Shown: positions 1-9,583 of the stretch, piece after piece | Numbering within the stretch: the first letter of the stretch is position 1 | Layout of the letters: each line of letters starts with the position of its first letter | From: Granulicella sp. L60 | GTDB lineage: Bacteria; Acidobacteriota; Terriglobia; Terriglobales; Acidobacteriaceae | Direction of reading: 5' to 3' | DNA: 64,000 nucleotides | NCBI RefSeq assembly: GCF_009765825.1 | Contig: NZ_LMUR01000015.1 | Coordinates: forward strand, 693,628 to 757,627 | Notes under the pieces: model-generated | What the model saw: the letters and a program-made list of their open reading frames with translations, nothing else | What the model was told of the DNA's origin: nothing | The model's database searches: none | Made by a program: the position numbers and the translations under genes

Positions 1-993
1 CCTCTTGAAATTCTGGAGGCCACCCCGGAGATTCTGGGAATACTCCATCGCTGGGGCATCCGGAGGTTCGGCCAGCTTGCGGCATTGCCGGAGCTGGCTC
101 TGAGCGAACGTCTTGGACAGGAGGGATTACGTTTACAGCGGCTTACCAGAGGCATTTCTACGCGGATTCTTTCTCCGACCGTCCCCTCTATGGCCTTTGA
201 AGAAGAGATGGAATTCGATCATTCTGTCGAGGATCTCAAGTCCCTGGCCTTTGTCTTCCATCGGCTTCTGGGACAGCTTGTTCTTCGCCTGGCCACTCGC
301 GCTCTCGCGGCGGGTGAAATCCATCTCACACTGCATCTTGATCTGGCGGCCGATGGCGTAACAGCCAAAGAGCCATTCTTCACCCGAACGCTGAAGCTTC
401 CGGTCCCGAGCGTCGACGTCACGCTGCTGCTGAAGCTCCTGCAACTTGACCTTGAAGCTCATCCGCCGGGCGCTCCGGTCATGAAGGTTGTGCTCCACAT
501 TGAACCGATGAGGCCCCGCGTTGTTCAGAACGGTATGTTCGTTCCACAGGGGCCCGAGCCGCAACGGCTGGAACTGACACTGGCCAAGCTGAGACGAATC
601 GTAGGTGAGGATCGAGTGGGCTCACCTGAGCTGATGGATAGGCATCTCCCGGTCCCTTTTCGCATGGCGAACTTCACCCCGAGTAATTCACCCTCGAGGA
701 AATTGCCCGCAGAAGTAAGCCAGACGGCTGTACGCATCTTTCGTCCAGCTTTGCCCACATCTGTCGAGAAGGTCCGCGGGACTCCGCGACGGGTACGGTT
801 TTCGGGAAAAAGCTATCAGGTATCTCACGCGTCCGGCCCCTGGAGGCGCTCCGGCGAGTGGTGGACGAGAGGTCACTGGGGCAGAGATGAATGGGACCTG
901 GTTTTAGTAAGTGGCGATAATAAGCGGATCGTCGTTCGCGCATACCGAGACCTTGTGACAGGTCATTGGTCCGTCGAGGCGGAGTACGACTGA
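1..993 (+). CDS. imuB: ImuB-like Y-family polymerase homologue, C-terminal part (5' end outside window)
   Basis: The reading frame is open from base 1, so this is the last 330 residues of a longer protein (ImuB is usually about 500 aa). The first visible residues contain an RWGIRRFGQLAALP helix-hairpin-helix motif followed by LSERLGQEGLRLQRLTRG, typical of the thumb and little-finger region of Y-family proteins. ImuB is the catalytically inactive scaffold of the ImuA-ImuB-DnaE2 mutasome, which links DnaE2 to the beta clamp in SOS mutagenesis. The N-terminal palm cannot be checked here. The stop TGA shares its A with the ATG of dnaE2 (TGATG), so the two genes are translationally coupled. imuA and lexA would be expected upstream, outside the window. 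Confidence 0.85.
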   Translation, partial: PLEILEATPEILGILHRWGIRRFGQLAALPELALSERLGQEGLRLQRLTRGISTRILSPTVPSMAFEEEMEFDHSVEDLKSLAFVFHRLLGQLVLRLATRALAAGEIHLTLHLDLAADGVTAKEPFFTRTLKLPVPSVDVTLLLKLLQLDLEAHPPGAPVMKVVLHIEPMRPRVVQNGMFVPQGPEPQRLELTLAKLRRIVGEDRVGSPELMDRHLPVPFRMANFTPSNSPSRKLPAEVSQTAVRIFRPALPTSVEKVRGTPRRVRFSGKSYQVSHASGPWRRSGEWWTRGHWGRDEWDLVLVSGDNKRIVVRAYRDLVTGHWSVEAEYD

Positions 994-3900
994 TGGCATA
1001 CGTCGAACTCCATGCTCATTCAGCGTTCAGTTTCCTGGCAGGTGCTTCTGAACCAGAAACACTCGCCGAGGTCTGTGCTGCGAGAGGCATTTCAGCCATT
1101 GGATTGCTGGATCAGGATGGCTTCTATGGTTCGCCGCGTATGCATATGGCGGCACAAAAGCTGGGACTGAAGGCCCATGTAGGCGCGGAAGTGTCCGTTG
1201 AAGACGTGCTCTTTGGAGAAGCTGGACGTTGCCGATACTCCCTCCTGGCTGAGACGCGGACAGGCTATCAAAATCTCTGCCGGCTGATCACGACTTTTAA
1301 GCTGCGGGAGAACCACAAAGGTGAAGGTGCGGCGACCTTCAGTGAGCTCGAGGAACATGCAGGCGGCCTGGTCTGCCTGACGGGCGGGGAGGAAGGGCCA
1401 TTATATGAAGCCCTCCAGAGAGGTGGCTACGACGAAGGATTGAGAACGGTCGAACGAATGGTCCATAGATTTGGCCAAAAAAATGTCTTCGTCGAACTGC
1501 AGAAACACCGCAATCGGCAACAGGCAGCTCGCAACAGAGCCTCTGTCTCGATCGCGAGAAGCCTTCACTTGCCTCTGCTTGCAACGAATGGCGTACTCTA
1601 TGCAACTCCACAGGAACGCGAGATTCAGGATGTCATGACAGCCATCCGGCTCCATACCACTCTGGAAGGAGCAGGAACAGCACTGCAGGGGAATGCCGAA
1701 CGGTATCTCCGCTCCGGAGAGGAGATGGAGGCCCTGTTTGCCGATCTTCCGGAGGCAGTACAAAACACTGTGCAACTCTCTGATCGTCTGCAATTTGAAT
1801 TGAAGGATCTCGGGTACGAACTGCCCCGCTATCCTGTGCCGCAAGGCGAAACGATGATGTCCTTCCTGCGCGAGAGAACACGGGAAGGGTGGAAGTGGCG
1901 TTATGGAACCAGTACAAGTCAAAGCCTGAAGGAGCGTGCGCATAGGCAGGTGGAGCGCGAACTCGCGCTCATCGAAAGGCTGGATCTCGCCGGCTACTTC
2001 CTGATCGTGTGGGACCTGGTGCGCTTTTGCAAAGAGAAAAGGATTCTCGCGCAGGGGCGCGGTTCGGCCGCCAATAGCGCTGTCTGCTATTCGCTTGGCA
2101 TCACCATCGTCGATCCGGTGGGAATGGATCTTCTGTTCGAACGATTTCTGAGTGAACAACGAGGTGAGTGGCCCGATATCGATCTCGACCTCCCAAGTGG
2201 AGATCAGCGTGAAGAGGTCATCCAGTATCTCTACAAGAAATACGGCCAGCGTGGTGCCGCCATGACGGCCAATGTCATTACCTATCGAGCCAAGTCAGCT
2301 GCGCGCGAGGTCGGCAAGGTTCTCGGTCTGGCAGAGAAGACATTGGAAGAGGTCTCGTCGGCGGTCAGCTCCTTCGAATGGAAGGCTCCCACTGACACAC
2401 TTGAGGAACACTTCCGTCAGGCTGGTCTTGATCTTACGAACCCCACGATTCGTACCTATCTGAGTCTCTCGACGAGGATGCAGGACCGGCCTCGTCACCT
2501 CGGTCAGCATTCGGGAGGCATGGTTGTTTGCCAGGGACAGCTTGATTCTGTCGTCCCACTTGAACCTGCTTCCATGCCAGGACGTGTTGTGCTGCAGTGG
2601 GACAAGGATGATTGTTCTGATTTCGGGCTGATCAAGTTCGATTTGTTGGGCCTTGGCATGATGGCGGTGATCGACGAGTCTCTTTCGCTGATTCGAAAGG
2701 TATACGAAGAGGACATCGATCTGGCGCATCTCCCGCAGGACGACCCGGATGTGTATCGAGCCATCCAGGAAGCGGATACGATCGGCGTCTTTCAGATTGA
2801 GTCGCGTGCACAGATGAGTGCATTGCCTCGGACGCGCCCGAAGTGCTTCTACGACATCGTTAAACAGGAAGCAATTATTCGTCCCGGTCCGATGCAGGGT
2901 GAGTTTGTGAACCCCTACATCGAGCGGGTACTGGGCCGACAAGCGATCACCTATCCTCACCCGTTGCTCGAACCCATCCTTGCTCGAACGCTTGGAGTAC
3001 CGCTCTTTCAGGAGCAGATTCTAAAAATTGCGATGGTTATGGCTGATCTTTCTGGGGGTGAGGCCGAACAACTTCGCCGTGCCATGGGCAGCAAACGGTC
3101 GGTCGCCAAGGTGCAGGCAATGGAATCTCTGATGCGTGATCGCATGACGGTCAAAGAAATAGTGCCGAAAGTTCAGGACGAGATCATTCGAATCGTACAG
3201 GCAGTCGGCCATTACATGTTCCCGGAGTCGCATGCCGCGAGCTTCGCAAGTCTCACATACGTGAGTGCATATCTCCGAGAACATTATCGTGCCGCGTTTA
3301 CCGCGGCGATCCTGAATCAGCAACCAATGGGCTTTTATTCGCCGGACTCGCTTGTCAGCGATGCGCAGCGCCATGGGCTCAAAGCGCATTACATCGACAT
3401 TAACGCTTCAGAGTGGCGCTGCACGCTCGAGTTGTCGAATGATCTGATTTCAAAGCCGCAGTTGCGTGTCGGATTTCGGTATGTGCGCGATCTTCGAAGA
3501 TTGGCAGGTGAGGCGATTGTTCACGCTCGCAATGCGGGTGGACCATTTGTCTCCGTGGCCGACCTTTGGCAGAGAGTACCTGAACTTCGTGGAAATGAAT
3601 TGACCGCGCTTGCCGAAATCGGAGCTTTGAATTCGACCTACGTCTCGAAATCAGACGGACATCGCCGCACGGCGTTATGGGATTCTGCCCGCGCGATTCA
3701 GTCACCCGGGCCCCTGTTCGCGTATTTGGAGAGTGAAAACTCGAATGCGCCACTTGATCGGATGACTAATGAAGAGCGTTTACTCGCGGACTACCAGGGT
3801 ATGGGCATGACAACCGGACCGCATCCATTGTTCTACAGCCGAAGCGAACTCAATGGAATGGGAGTAACAACAGCGGTGCGGTTAAGATCTGTTCCCAACG

Positions 3901-4178
3901 ATGCCCCTATAACGATCGCGGGTTTCGCCGTCACGACACAGCGCCCGGGAACGGCAAAAGGATTTCTCTTTCTGACTCTTGAGGACGAAACAGGAAGTGC
4001 AAATGCTGTGGTGACGCCGAAACTCTATGAGCAATATCGCATCCTGCTCAACAGAGCGAGATATCTTCTCATAAAAGGAAAGATGCAGAACCTCGACGGT
4101 GTTCGTACGATTCGGGCGAAGACCATCCATTCACTGAATGTAACGAGTGTCGCAATGGCATCGCGCAGTTTCCGCTGA
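993..4178 (+). CDS. dnaE2: Error-prone DNA polymerase DnaE2
   Basis: This 1061-aa C-family polymerase matches the usual DnaE2 length and is shorter than replicative DnaE. It opens with the PHP-domain signature VELHAHSAFSFLAGA (residues 4-18). Palm aspartates are visible at D395/D397/D399 (WPDIDLDLP) and D550 (LIKFDLLGL). A finger motif ILAQGRGSAANSAVCYSLG lies just before. The C-terminal part holds an HhH region and an OB fold (GFAVTTQRPGTAKGFLFLTL). I start at base 993, where ATG overlaps the imuB stop and MAYVELHAHS begins the PHP domain; an in-frame start 27 bases upstream is less likely. The role is translesion synthesis in the SOS mutasome. Regulation is probably through LexA upstream of the operon, which is not visible. 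Confidence 0.95.
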   Translation: MAYVELHAHSAFSFLAGASEPETLAEVCAARGISAIGLLDQDGFYGSPRMHMAAQKLGLKAHVGAEVSVEDVLFGEAGRCRYSLLAETRTGYQNLCRLITTFKLRENHKGEGAATFSELEEHAGGLVCLTGGEEGPLYEALQRGGYDEGLRTVERMVHRFGQKNVFVELQKHRNRQQAARNRASVSIARSLHLPLLATNGVLYATPQEREIQDVMTAIRLHTTLEGAGTALQGNAERYLRSGEEMEALFADLPEAVQNTVQLSDRLQFELKDLGYELPRYPVPQGETMMSFLRERTREGWKWRYGTSTSQSLKERAHRQVERELALIERLDLAGYFLIVWDLVRFCKEKRILAQGRGSAANSAVCYSLGITIVDPVGMDLLFERFLSEQRGEWPDIDLDLPSGDQREEVIQYLYKKYGQRGAAMTANVITYRAKSAAREVGKVLGLAEKTLEEVSSAVSSFEWKAPTDTLEEHFRQAGLDLTNPTIRTYLSLSTRMQDRPRHLGQHSGGMVVCQGQLDSVVPLEPASMPGRVVLQWDKDDCSDFGLIKFDLLGLGMMAVIDESLSLIRKVYEEDIDLAHLPQDDPDVYRAIQEADTIGVFQIESRAQMSALPRTRPKCFYDIVKQEAIIRPGPMQGEFVNPYIERVLGRQAITYPHPLLEPILARTLGVPLFQEQILKIAMVMADLSGGEAEQLRRAMGSKRSVAKVQAMESLMRDRMTVKEIVPKVQDEIIRIVQAVGHYMFPESHAASFASLTYVSAYLREHYRAAFTAAILNQQPMGFYSPDSLVSDAQRHGLKAHYIDINASEWRCTLELSNDLISKPQLRVGFRYVRDLRRLAGEAIVHARNAGGPFVSVADLWQRVPELRGNELTALAEIGALNSTYVSKSDGHRRTALWDSARAIQSPGPLFAYLESENSNAPLDRMTNEERLLADYQGMGMTTGPHPLFYSRSELNGMGVTTAVRLRSVPNDAPITIAGFAVTTQRPGTAKGFLFLTLEDETGSANAVVTPKLYEQYRILLNRARYLLIKGKMQNLDGVRTIRAKTIHSLNVTSVAMASRSFR

Positions 4179-4284
4179 GGAGGGAAGAGAAGGATCGGAT
4201 CAACGTACTCTTAGCAGTAACTGCGCAGTTTATGGTGTGTCAGGCTGATGCGAAAACGAACGTATCAGCATCTTCTGTGTCAGC

Positions 4285-6624
4285 TTATGCTCTGACGCGA
4301 ACCGTCACACGTTCCTGGATACGTTCGTAAAGTCGAATCTCTGCTTCGTGCGCCATCTCAACCACTACAGCAAAACGCTGTTCGGCATATTCATCGGGAA
4401 ACCACTGGCGTTCGCATCGCACGACGAGATAGTAGGTCTCACCGTACTCAGCAGCAGGGTTCCTGTCCATCACGAAAGTTCCCCGCTGAAGTGTACCCCT
4501 CTCTCTGATCGTTGGTCCGATGTCGAACGGGCAGTCGTATCGACCGCCGAGTTTGGGATAATCACCTTCCGCTTCGGTGCGTTTACGATAGTGTTCTCGC
4601 ACCCAATCGAGTGCCTTGCCGCGAACAAGGCGGAAAGACATCTCCACTCCCAGGTAATCGGAACGGCTGTGACGTGTCGGAGGATCAAATGCCAGAGTAA
4701 CGCGAATTTGACGTCTGCCCTTTGTCTCAGCAAAGTCCGCGGGAATAGGCACTTCGTACACGAAGAGATGATCCATCGCCATCTGCGACTCGGCGAAGAG
4801 TACCACGCGATTCGTGTCTGACGTAGCTGCGGTTACAGGATTCGCTATTCCATAGCCGCAGACATGAGAGAGGGTCTCGGCTGATATCCCTTGCAGCCGG
4901 GTGAGTGAGGGCTCAGGGACCTCTGCAGAACTAACGAGAAGAGCACGAAGCAGATTAGCGCTGGCTAGAGGGAATGCATGCAGCACCATCGCGGCCTTAT
5001 GCGCCACCAGGGGAGCTGCATAGGATGTTCCCACCGCTGACGTAAACAAATGATCCAAGTACTGGTGATGGGTCGTGATGATCTCGCTCTCAGGCATAGG
5101 AATGAGGCCCTGCACCAAACCGTCGTACAGTTTATTGCCCCCGTCATCGCAAAGCTCCGGTTTGATCCCGCGATTGACGCCTGGTCCGACGCAGGTGAAT
5201 GGCGCGGGTTCTCCGACGTCCGCTATCGGTCGGGTACTTACGTATCCAGGCCCATCGTTTCGCACTGCCGCAGCATGCGCAACGGCTCCCACAGTCAATG
5301 CGTTTGCGGCAGTAGCCGGTTCGTAAATGCGATTCCGACCGGCCATCAAATAGGCTGGATAGTTGGTGTGGTGTTCTTCCGGATGGTTCGTTGGAAGGTG
5401 AGCATAGTTGCCCGCGGACACAACGAAGAGAATGTCCAGCTCTCGCGCGAGCTCATCGAGAATGGCTGTCCACTGACCTACTTTTGTCCCGCCATATTGT
5501 GCGTTGCGATCGCCAATAGAAAGATTGAAGATACGACAGCCAATGCCGTGAAGTCTCCGCACCACTTCGCTGACTTGCGATGCAATCAACCTTCTATCAT
5601 CCAGATTGCCCTGATCATTGACGACCTTGCCACTCGCGATGCGGGCAACTGCTTGAAAGACACCATTCTCCAGACAGTCTCGGATGTCTCCGTAAGCTGC
5701 TATCCCACTGACTCTGGTGCCATGGCCATAAATATCATTCAGACCTAATGTCTCTGGTTCGCTGGTCTTTGCAACGACAATTCCGGCCAGTAAAGGATGA
5801 GCGTCGTTCACTCCCGTATCAAGAATAGCCACGATCGGCGCGTCTTCATCGGGTGGTTCCACGTTGCCCAGGTTATCGACCGTGGTCTCAAGAAGCGTTG
5901 CTACATCGAGATCGACCTGAGGCGGGAGGTCTACCACTCGAACAACAGGCTCCTGGAGCAGATAGCGAATGACTCTGCCCGGTGCATTCACACGAAGTGC
6001 TGTGAAAGTGACACCAATGTATTGGTCGGTGACCTCCCCTCCTCGCGCTGCAATCTCTTCGGCAAAACGGAGGGCGTGAGCTTCGCGTTCAGTCTGGGAG
6101 GCGAAGTCCCAAAGTTCTATGTCCAGAACGAAACCGCGATCTTCTGCGAAGGTATCGATTCTATCGAAGCCTTCCTCGCGCAAGCCGCTGCCGATCCTGT
6201 CTTCGGGACGCAGCGGACTAAACTCATCGATTGATGCGATCAACGCATTATAGGAAGGGTGTTGTCTGCCTGCACGAGGTCCTGCCGCATATGCGTCAAG
6301 CCTCGTAGTGAAAGCTGCCAGATCTGAATCTCGGTCGAACAACACCAGAGCATTATTCTCATCGTGTCCGAGAACAGTTAGACCCGCACGCGTCCATTCC
6401 TCATCTGAAACAACGCCCGAAGTTCGAACTCGTACGATAAGAGCGGGATTGACATACTCAGCACGTAGCCGCGTATGGTTCTCGATGACTTCATCCACGG
6501 CTTGTCGAACGCGGACGGACTGCTCACCGACATCTCGTCTCGGAGGATTCCCGAAACCTTGGCGCTTGCGGCGCTCCATATCAGCTTCTGCACGAGGGAG
6601 GGGAAGATGGGATAGCTCTGGCAT
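4285..6624 (-). CDS. ietS: Subtilisin-like serine protease, IetS-type
   Basis: This 779-aa S8 peptidase has a complete catalytic set: D269 in VAILDTGVNDAHP, H301 in YGHGTRVSGIAAYG, oxyanion N406 in VVSAGNYAHLP and S534 in VGTSYAAPLVAH. There is no signal peptide, so it should be cytoplasmic. About 250 residues precede the protease domain and roughly 200 follow it, a layout seen in IetS proteins. It begins 15 bases after the stop of an AAA ATPase gene on the same strand. That pairing and order define IetAS, first described as a Ti-plasmid stability/incompatibility pair and later reported as anti-phage. The family assignment rests on architecture and context. It converges with dnaE2. Confidence 0.88.
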   Translation of the reverse strand: MPELSHLPLPRAEADMERRKRQGFGNPPRRDVGEQSVRVRQAVDEVIENHTRLRAEYVNPALIVRVRTSGVVSDEEWTRAGLTVLGHDENNALVLFDRDSDLAAFTTRLDAYAAGPRAGRQHPSYNALIASIDEFSPLRPEDRIGSGLREEGFDRIDTFAEDRGFVLDIELWDFASQTEREAHALRFAEEIAARGGEVTDQYIGVTFTALRVNAPGRVIRYLLQEPVVRVVDLPPQVDLDVATLLETTVDNLGNVEPPDEDAPIVAILDTGVNDAHPLLAGIVVAKTSEPETLGLNDIYGHGTRVSGIAAYGDIRDCLENGVFQAVARIASGKVVNDQGNLDDRRLIASQVSEVVRRLHGIGCRIFNLSIGDRNAQYGGTKVGQWTAILDELARELDILFVVSAGNYAHLPTNHPEEHHTNYPAYLMAGRNRIYEPATAANALTVGAVAHAAAVRNDGPGYVSTRPIADVGEPAPFTCVGPGVNRGIKPELCDDGGNKLYDGLVQGLIPMPESEIITTHHQYLDHLFTSAVGTSYAAPLVAHKAAMVLHAFPLASANLLRALLVSSAEVPEPSLTRLQGISAETLSHVCGYGIANPVTAATSDTNRVVLFAESQMAMDHLFVYEVPIPADFAETKGRRQIRVTLAFDPPTRHSRSDYLGVEMSFRLVRGKALDWVREHYRKRTEAEGDYPKLGGRYDCPFDIGPTIRERGTLQRGTFVMDRNPAAEYGETYYLVVRCERQWFPDEYAEQRFAVVVEMAHEAEIRLYERIQERVTVRVRA

Positions 6625-6639
6625 GACCCAATTGGCTCG

Positions 6640-7656
6640 CTAGCTTTGATGTTGTTGCGCGATGTCCCCTCTTCGAGATTCGAGTGCGATGCTTCGCAGT
6701 AAGCGTCGCTTCGTTACCACCTTCTGGCCGCTAAGAATGGAACGCCGTATGGCATTTAAACAGACGCGTTCGATATCAGCGTGTGAGAAGCCTTTGAGTT
6801 CACTTGCGACTTCGGACGATTCAAAGTCACGACCGAAGTTCCGGAATTTGAGATTGAGAAGACGAATGATCTCGTTTCGGTTCGGCCTCTCAAAGAACAC
6901 GACTTCATCAAAGCGTCTCCAGATAGCTGGATCGAGTTGACGCTCATGATTGGTCGCAGCGATGACAAAACCCTGACCGCGAAACTTCTCGATCAGCGTC
7001 AGAAGGCTGTTTACGACACGTCGCAGCTCACCGTTCAGTGTCTCGTCGTCTCTCAGCCTTGCAATGGCATCGAATTCGTCCAATAGGAGGACGACAGGCT
7101 GTGCCGCCGCATAGTCAAAGATCTTTCGCAGGTTGGTGGCCGTCTCGCCGAGAAGAGAGGAAACCAGTACATCCATACTCGCGACAAGCAGAGGCAACTT
7201 CACTTCATTTGCGAATACTTCCGCACAGAGCGTCTTGCCACATCCGGGAGGTCCGCAAAACAATAGCCGGGAACGGGGACGCAGTCCATGCGCACCGAGA
7301 GTGTCGCGCTGACGAAACTCGTTTACGAGCGAAAGGAGCAGATGCTGATTTGATCGGGTGAGGATCAGATCAGATGCCTTACGTTCAGGGATGATCGTCT
7401 CGACGAGGGGAAGTTGCTTTTCTTTTTCGAACGGTAGGACCGTGAGTCTACGAGAACCATCTCTCGCTGGATCAGACACGGGTGAGCCCTGGGTCAATTT
7501 AGCGTGGCCTAGATTTCTCCGTAACGCGCTTGCCAGAACACGGTTGTTCTTCGATTCTTCGTCGCGGATAATCTCCGTCGCAGCCTTTTGGAAGGCATCG
7601 CTATCCCCGTGGCTGTAGCTATAAAAGAGCTTTTTAAGCAGCTCGCCCCGTGGCAT
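6640..7656 (-). CDS. ietA: AAA ATPase, IetA-type partner of the subtilase
   Basis: This 338-aa protein has one AAA module: Walker A GPPGCGKT (135-142), Walker B VVLLLDEFD with D193/E194, and a sensor region VIAATNHERQLDPAIWRRFD with the expected arginines. A helical N-terminal segment of about 90 residues precedes it. A strong AGGAGG ribosome-binding site sits 7 bases before the ATG. It is the first gene of a two-gene operon with the subtilase. In IetAS systems the ATPase and protease act together, and both are reported to be needed. The ATPase might sense invading DNA or protein, or unfold substrates for the protease; this mechanism is inference. A short palindrome lies upstream at 7706-7725. 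Confidence 0.88.
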   Translation of the reverse strand: MPRGELLKKLFYSYSHGDSDAFQKAATEIIRDEESKNNRVLASALRRNLGHAKLTQGSPVSDPARDGSRRLTVLPFEKEKQLPLVETIIPERKASDLILTRSNQHLLLSLVNEFRQRDTLGAHGLRPRSRLLFCGPPGCGKTLCAEVFANEVKLPLLVASMDVLVSSLLGETATNLRKIFDYAAAQPVVLLLDEFDAIARLRDDETLNGELRRVVNSLLTLIEKFRGQGFVIAATNHERQLDPAIWRRFDEVVFFERPNRNEIIRLLNLKFRNFGRDFESSEVASELKGFSHADIERVCLNAIRRSILSGQKVVTKRRLLRSIALESRRGDIAQQHQS

Positions 7657-7705
7657 CTCGATTCCTCCTGATCTTCAAGCATAGCAATCATGCCCGCAAC
7701 CTAGT

Positions 7706-7725
7706 ATGCACCATTTGTAGTGCAT
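7706..7725. promoter_or_regulatory. Inverted repeat upstream of the ietAS operon
   Basis: ATGCAC and GTGCAT form a perfect 6-bp inverted repeat with an 8-base spacer, 50 bases upstream of the ietA start. Its position suits an operator near the ietA promoter, but no clear -35/-10 pair accompanies it. Confidence 0.3.
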
Positions 7726-7821
7726 TTGTGCGAAACTGGTCCCTAATTCATTATAGCGAAAAAAAGGCGAACATTGCTCTCCCTGAACCGCGGCATTCCC
7801 ATTGGTAGTTTAGCGCTTCCA

Positions 7822-8715
7822 TTATGTCAGGACGAAATCTACTGGCTGCAGAAAGTCCGGCACCTCTTTGGCGTTGATCGACTCCAATAGACTGATCTCA
7901 ATCGTTCGTGCCAACGCAAGCAAAGGCAGCGCGTTGGCATGGTCTCCGAACGGGTCTTCCAGTTCGTCTCCCAGGGCGTCGAGCCCAAAGAACGCGTATG
8001 CAACCAGGCAAGTAAAGAGGGGTGTCGCCCATCCCATAGTACTGGCCAGCCCGAATGGCAGCAGGAAGCAATATGCATATGACGTCCGATGAATCAGGAG
8101 TGTGTAGGTGAAGGGCGTTGGTGTGGAGCGGATGCGTTCGCACGCCACCTGGAAGGCAGCAAATGCCGTCAACTTCTCTTCCAGTAGTTTATAAACCTGC
8201 TCTCCGATCACACCCTGGTCCAGTCGCGCAGCGACTCGGAGTCCGAGGCTTCGTAGTACAAAATCCGGCGGATTGTGCGTCGTCTGCATCTCAGCTGGCA
8301 GAGCCGTTGGCCGAGAGCCGTCGCGTAGCGAGTACATCAACTCATATGCGTATGTAATTGCATCGCGCACCAGGGCTTCCCGATCCGATTGATCAATCTT
8401 CGGAAAAGAAACGCAGATTCGAGCGAACGAGCGCATCTCGCCCACCATCGCGCCGAGCTGACGCCGGGCCTCCCACCAACGGTCGTAGCAGGCGCTGTTG
8501 CGGAAGCCCAGAAAGATCGACAGCGCGACTCCAAGCAACGTAAAGGGCGCTACTGTCCATGCCCGCAGTGTCGTGGCATAGCTATTGTTCAACCACACGA
8601 CCAGGCAGGACCACAACAGAATAGATGCAATCTGAGGTGCAATCCTGCGAAGGATTGACAGCCGCCACATGCCTATCAGTTCCCAGAAAGTTGGTTTATC
8701 CCGAACGATCACCAA
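7822..8715 (-). CDS. Bestrophin-like (UPF0187) membrane channel
   Basis: This 297-aa protein fits the bacterial bestrophin family, which forms pentameric ion channels in the inner membrane. Visible features are an N-terminal WELIGMWRLSILRRIAP segment, a first hydrophobic helix, the family motif FLGFRNSACYDRWWEARRQ (about residues 69-87) and a second hydrophobic pair around residues 218-240. The WWEARR motif is the best diagnostic. It is on the same strand as, and downstream of, the HNH gene, but the 76-base gap does not show whether they are co-transcribed. Substrate ion and function are unknown; bacterial members have been described as sodium-permeable channels. Confidence 0.82.
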   Translation of the reverse strand: MVIVRDKPTFWELIGMWRLSILRRIAPQIASILLWSCLVVWLNNSYATTLRAWTVAPFTLLGVALSIFLGFRNSACYDRWWEARRQLGAMVGEMRSFARICVSFPKIDQSDREALVRDAITYAYELMYSLRDGSRPTALPAEMQTTHNPPDFVLRSLGLRVAARLDQGVIGEQVYKLLEEKLTAFAAFQVACERIRSTPTPFTYTLLIHRTSYAYCFLLPFGLASTMGWATPLFTCLVAYAFFGLDALGDELEDPFGDHANALPLLALARTIEISLLESINAKEVPDFLQPVDFVLT

Positions 8716-8791
8716 AGACTCCTAAGCTGAATATAGCTAAATCTTTGGTTAGAAAGCATAGATCGTCGCCCAGGAGAACAACTGCCTTGAT

Positions 8792-9583
8792 TCAATCCTC
8801 ATCAGTATGTCTCGTCTGATCTCGATAGGGCTGCTCGCATACTTGGGCGCGTCCAATATAACCGCGTTTGTGAGAACGCTCGCACCGTGGACATGTGACA
8901 ACCTCGTCATAGCACTTCCAGTAGAGACCAGCCTGAATCACCCAATCCGAGAGCGCGCCGGAGAAATAGCAGTGCACCTTGCCGACGTAATCCAGGCAGC
9001 TTTCTCGCTCGCACTGACAGTCGCACTCGCGAGCGATATCGTCCTTATGGAGCCAATATCCGTTGTCGAGTCGAATCAGTTCAGCCTGGGCCGGCTGCCT
9101 GGGCGCAAGAACCTGAAGGTCGCTAAGACCAATAGTCTCCTTTTCAAGCGCCGCACGTATCAACCCGATCACCTTGTCCTTTTTGGCATCGGCGCCGATC
9201 TTCAATGCCGTTTTGCGAACTGCGGGGGCATCCCGCAGCAGTTTCTCCAAAACAATGACGTTCGCCGGAGTCAGTTTGAGGTTTTTGACGCCCTTGTTCT
9301 GATTGCAGTGCGGATGACAGGGCAGCCAGTTTTCGAACCCGTTTATATTGAAGTCCTCAGGAAGACCCCAATGGACAAGGATCGTGGCAAGTTTTTGGGG
9401 CTGTTTGAGAAGGGACTCAGGAAGAAAGTGATCGATTGTCGTGCTCTCGAGGCGCAATGGCTCTTCGCACAGCCAGCAACGTTTCTCATGGTGCCACCAG
9501 ACGGCATATCTTTCGGCAGCAGAAAAAGTTCGTTTATTCATACTTTCGATTACACCGCTCAAACTCTTGAGCCAGTAGAACAT
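8792..9583 (-). CDS. HNH endonuclease-like protein with C-terminal zinc clusters
   Basis: Counting from 9583 the protein has 263 aa. It shows an HNH zinc-finger arrangement: CWLC (36-39), IDHFLPES (about 50-57) and LPCHPHCNQNKG (87-98). The first half is therefore a nuclease fold of the kind found in restriction and repair enzymes. The C-terminal third is rich in cysteines (ECDCQCERESCLDYVG, then TCPRCERSH), suggesting one or two further zinc sites. The start is uncertain: 9583 has GGAGGAGGT 12 bases upstream, 9541 begins MNKRTFSAAERY just before the nuclease core, and the longest frame starts at 9667 without a ribosome-binding site. With ietAS nearby, a defence role is possible but unproven. 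Confidence 0.7.
   Translation of the reverse strand: MFYWLKSLSGVIESMNKRTFSAAERYAVWWHHEKRCWLCEEPLRLESTTIDHFLPESLLKQPQKLATILVHWGLPEDFNINGFENWLPCHPHCNQNKGVKNLKLTPANVIVLEKLLRDAPAVRKTALKIGADAKKDKVIGLIRAALEKETIGLSDLQVLAPRQPAQAELIRLDNGYWLHKDDIARECDCQCERESCLDYVGKVHCYFSGALSDWVIQAGLYWKCYDEVVTCPRCERSHKRGYIGRAQVCEQPYRDQTRHTDED

Noticed and set aside
1401..2159. Long minus-strand frame inside dnaE2
   Set aside because: It lies wholly within a conserved polymerase gene and shows no recognisable domain.
4179..4284. Possible terminator between dnaE2 and ietS (GCTGAT...ATCAGC)
   Set aside because: The stem is only 6 bp with a long loop and no T-tract in either direction.
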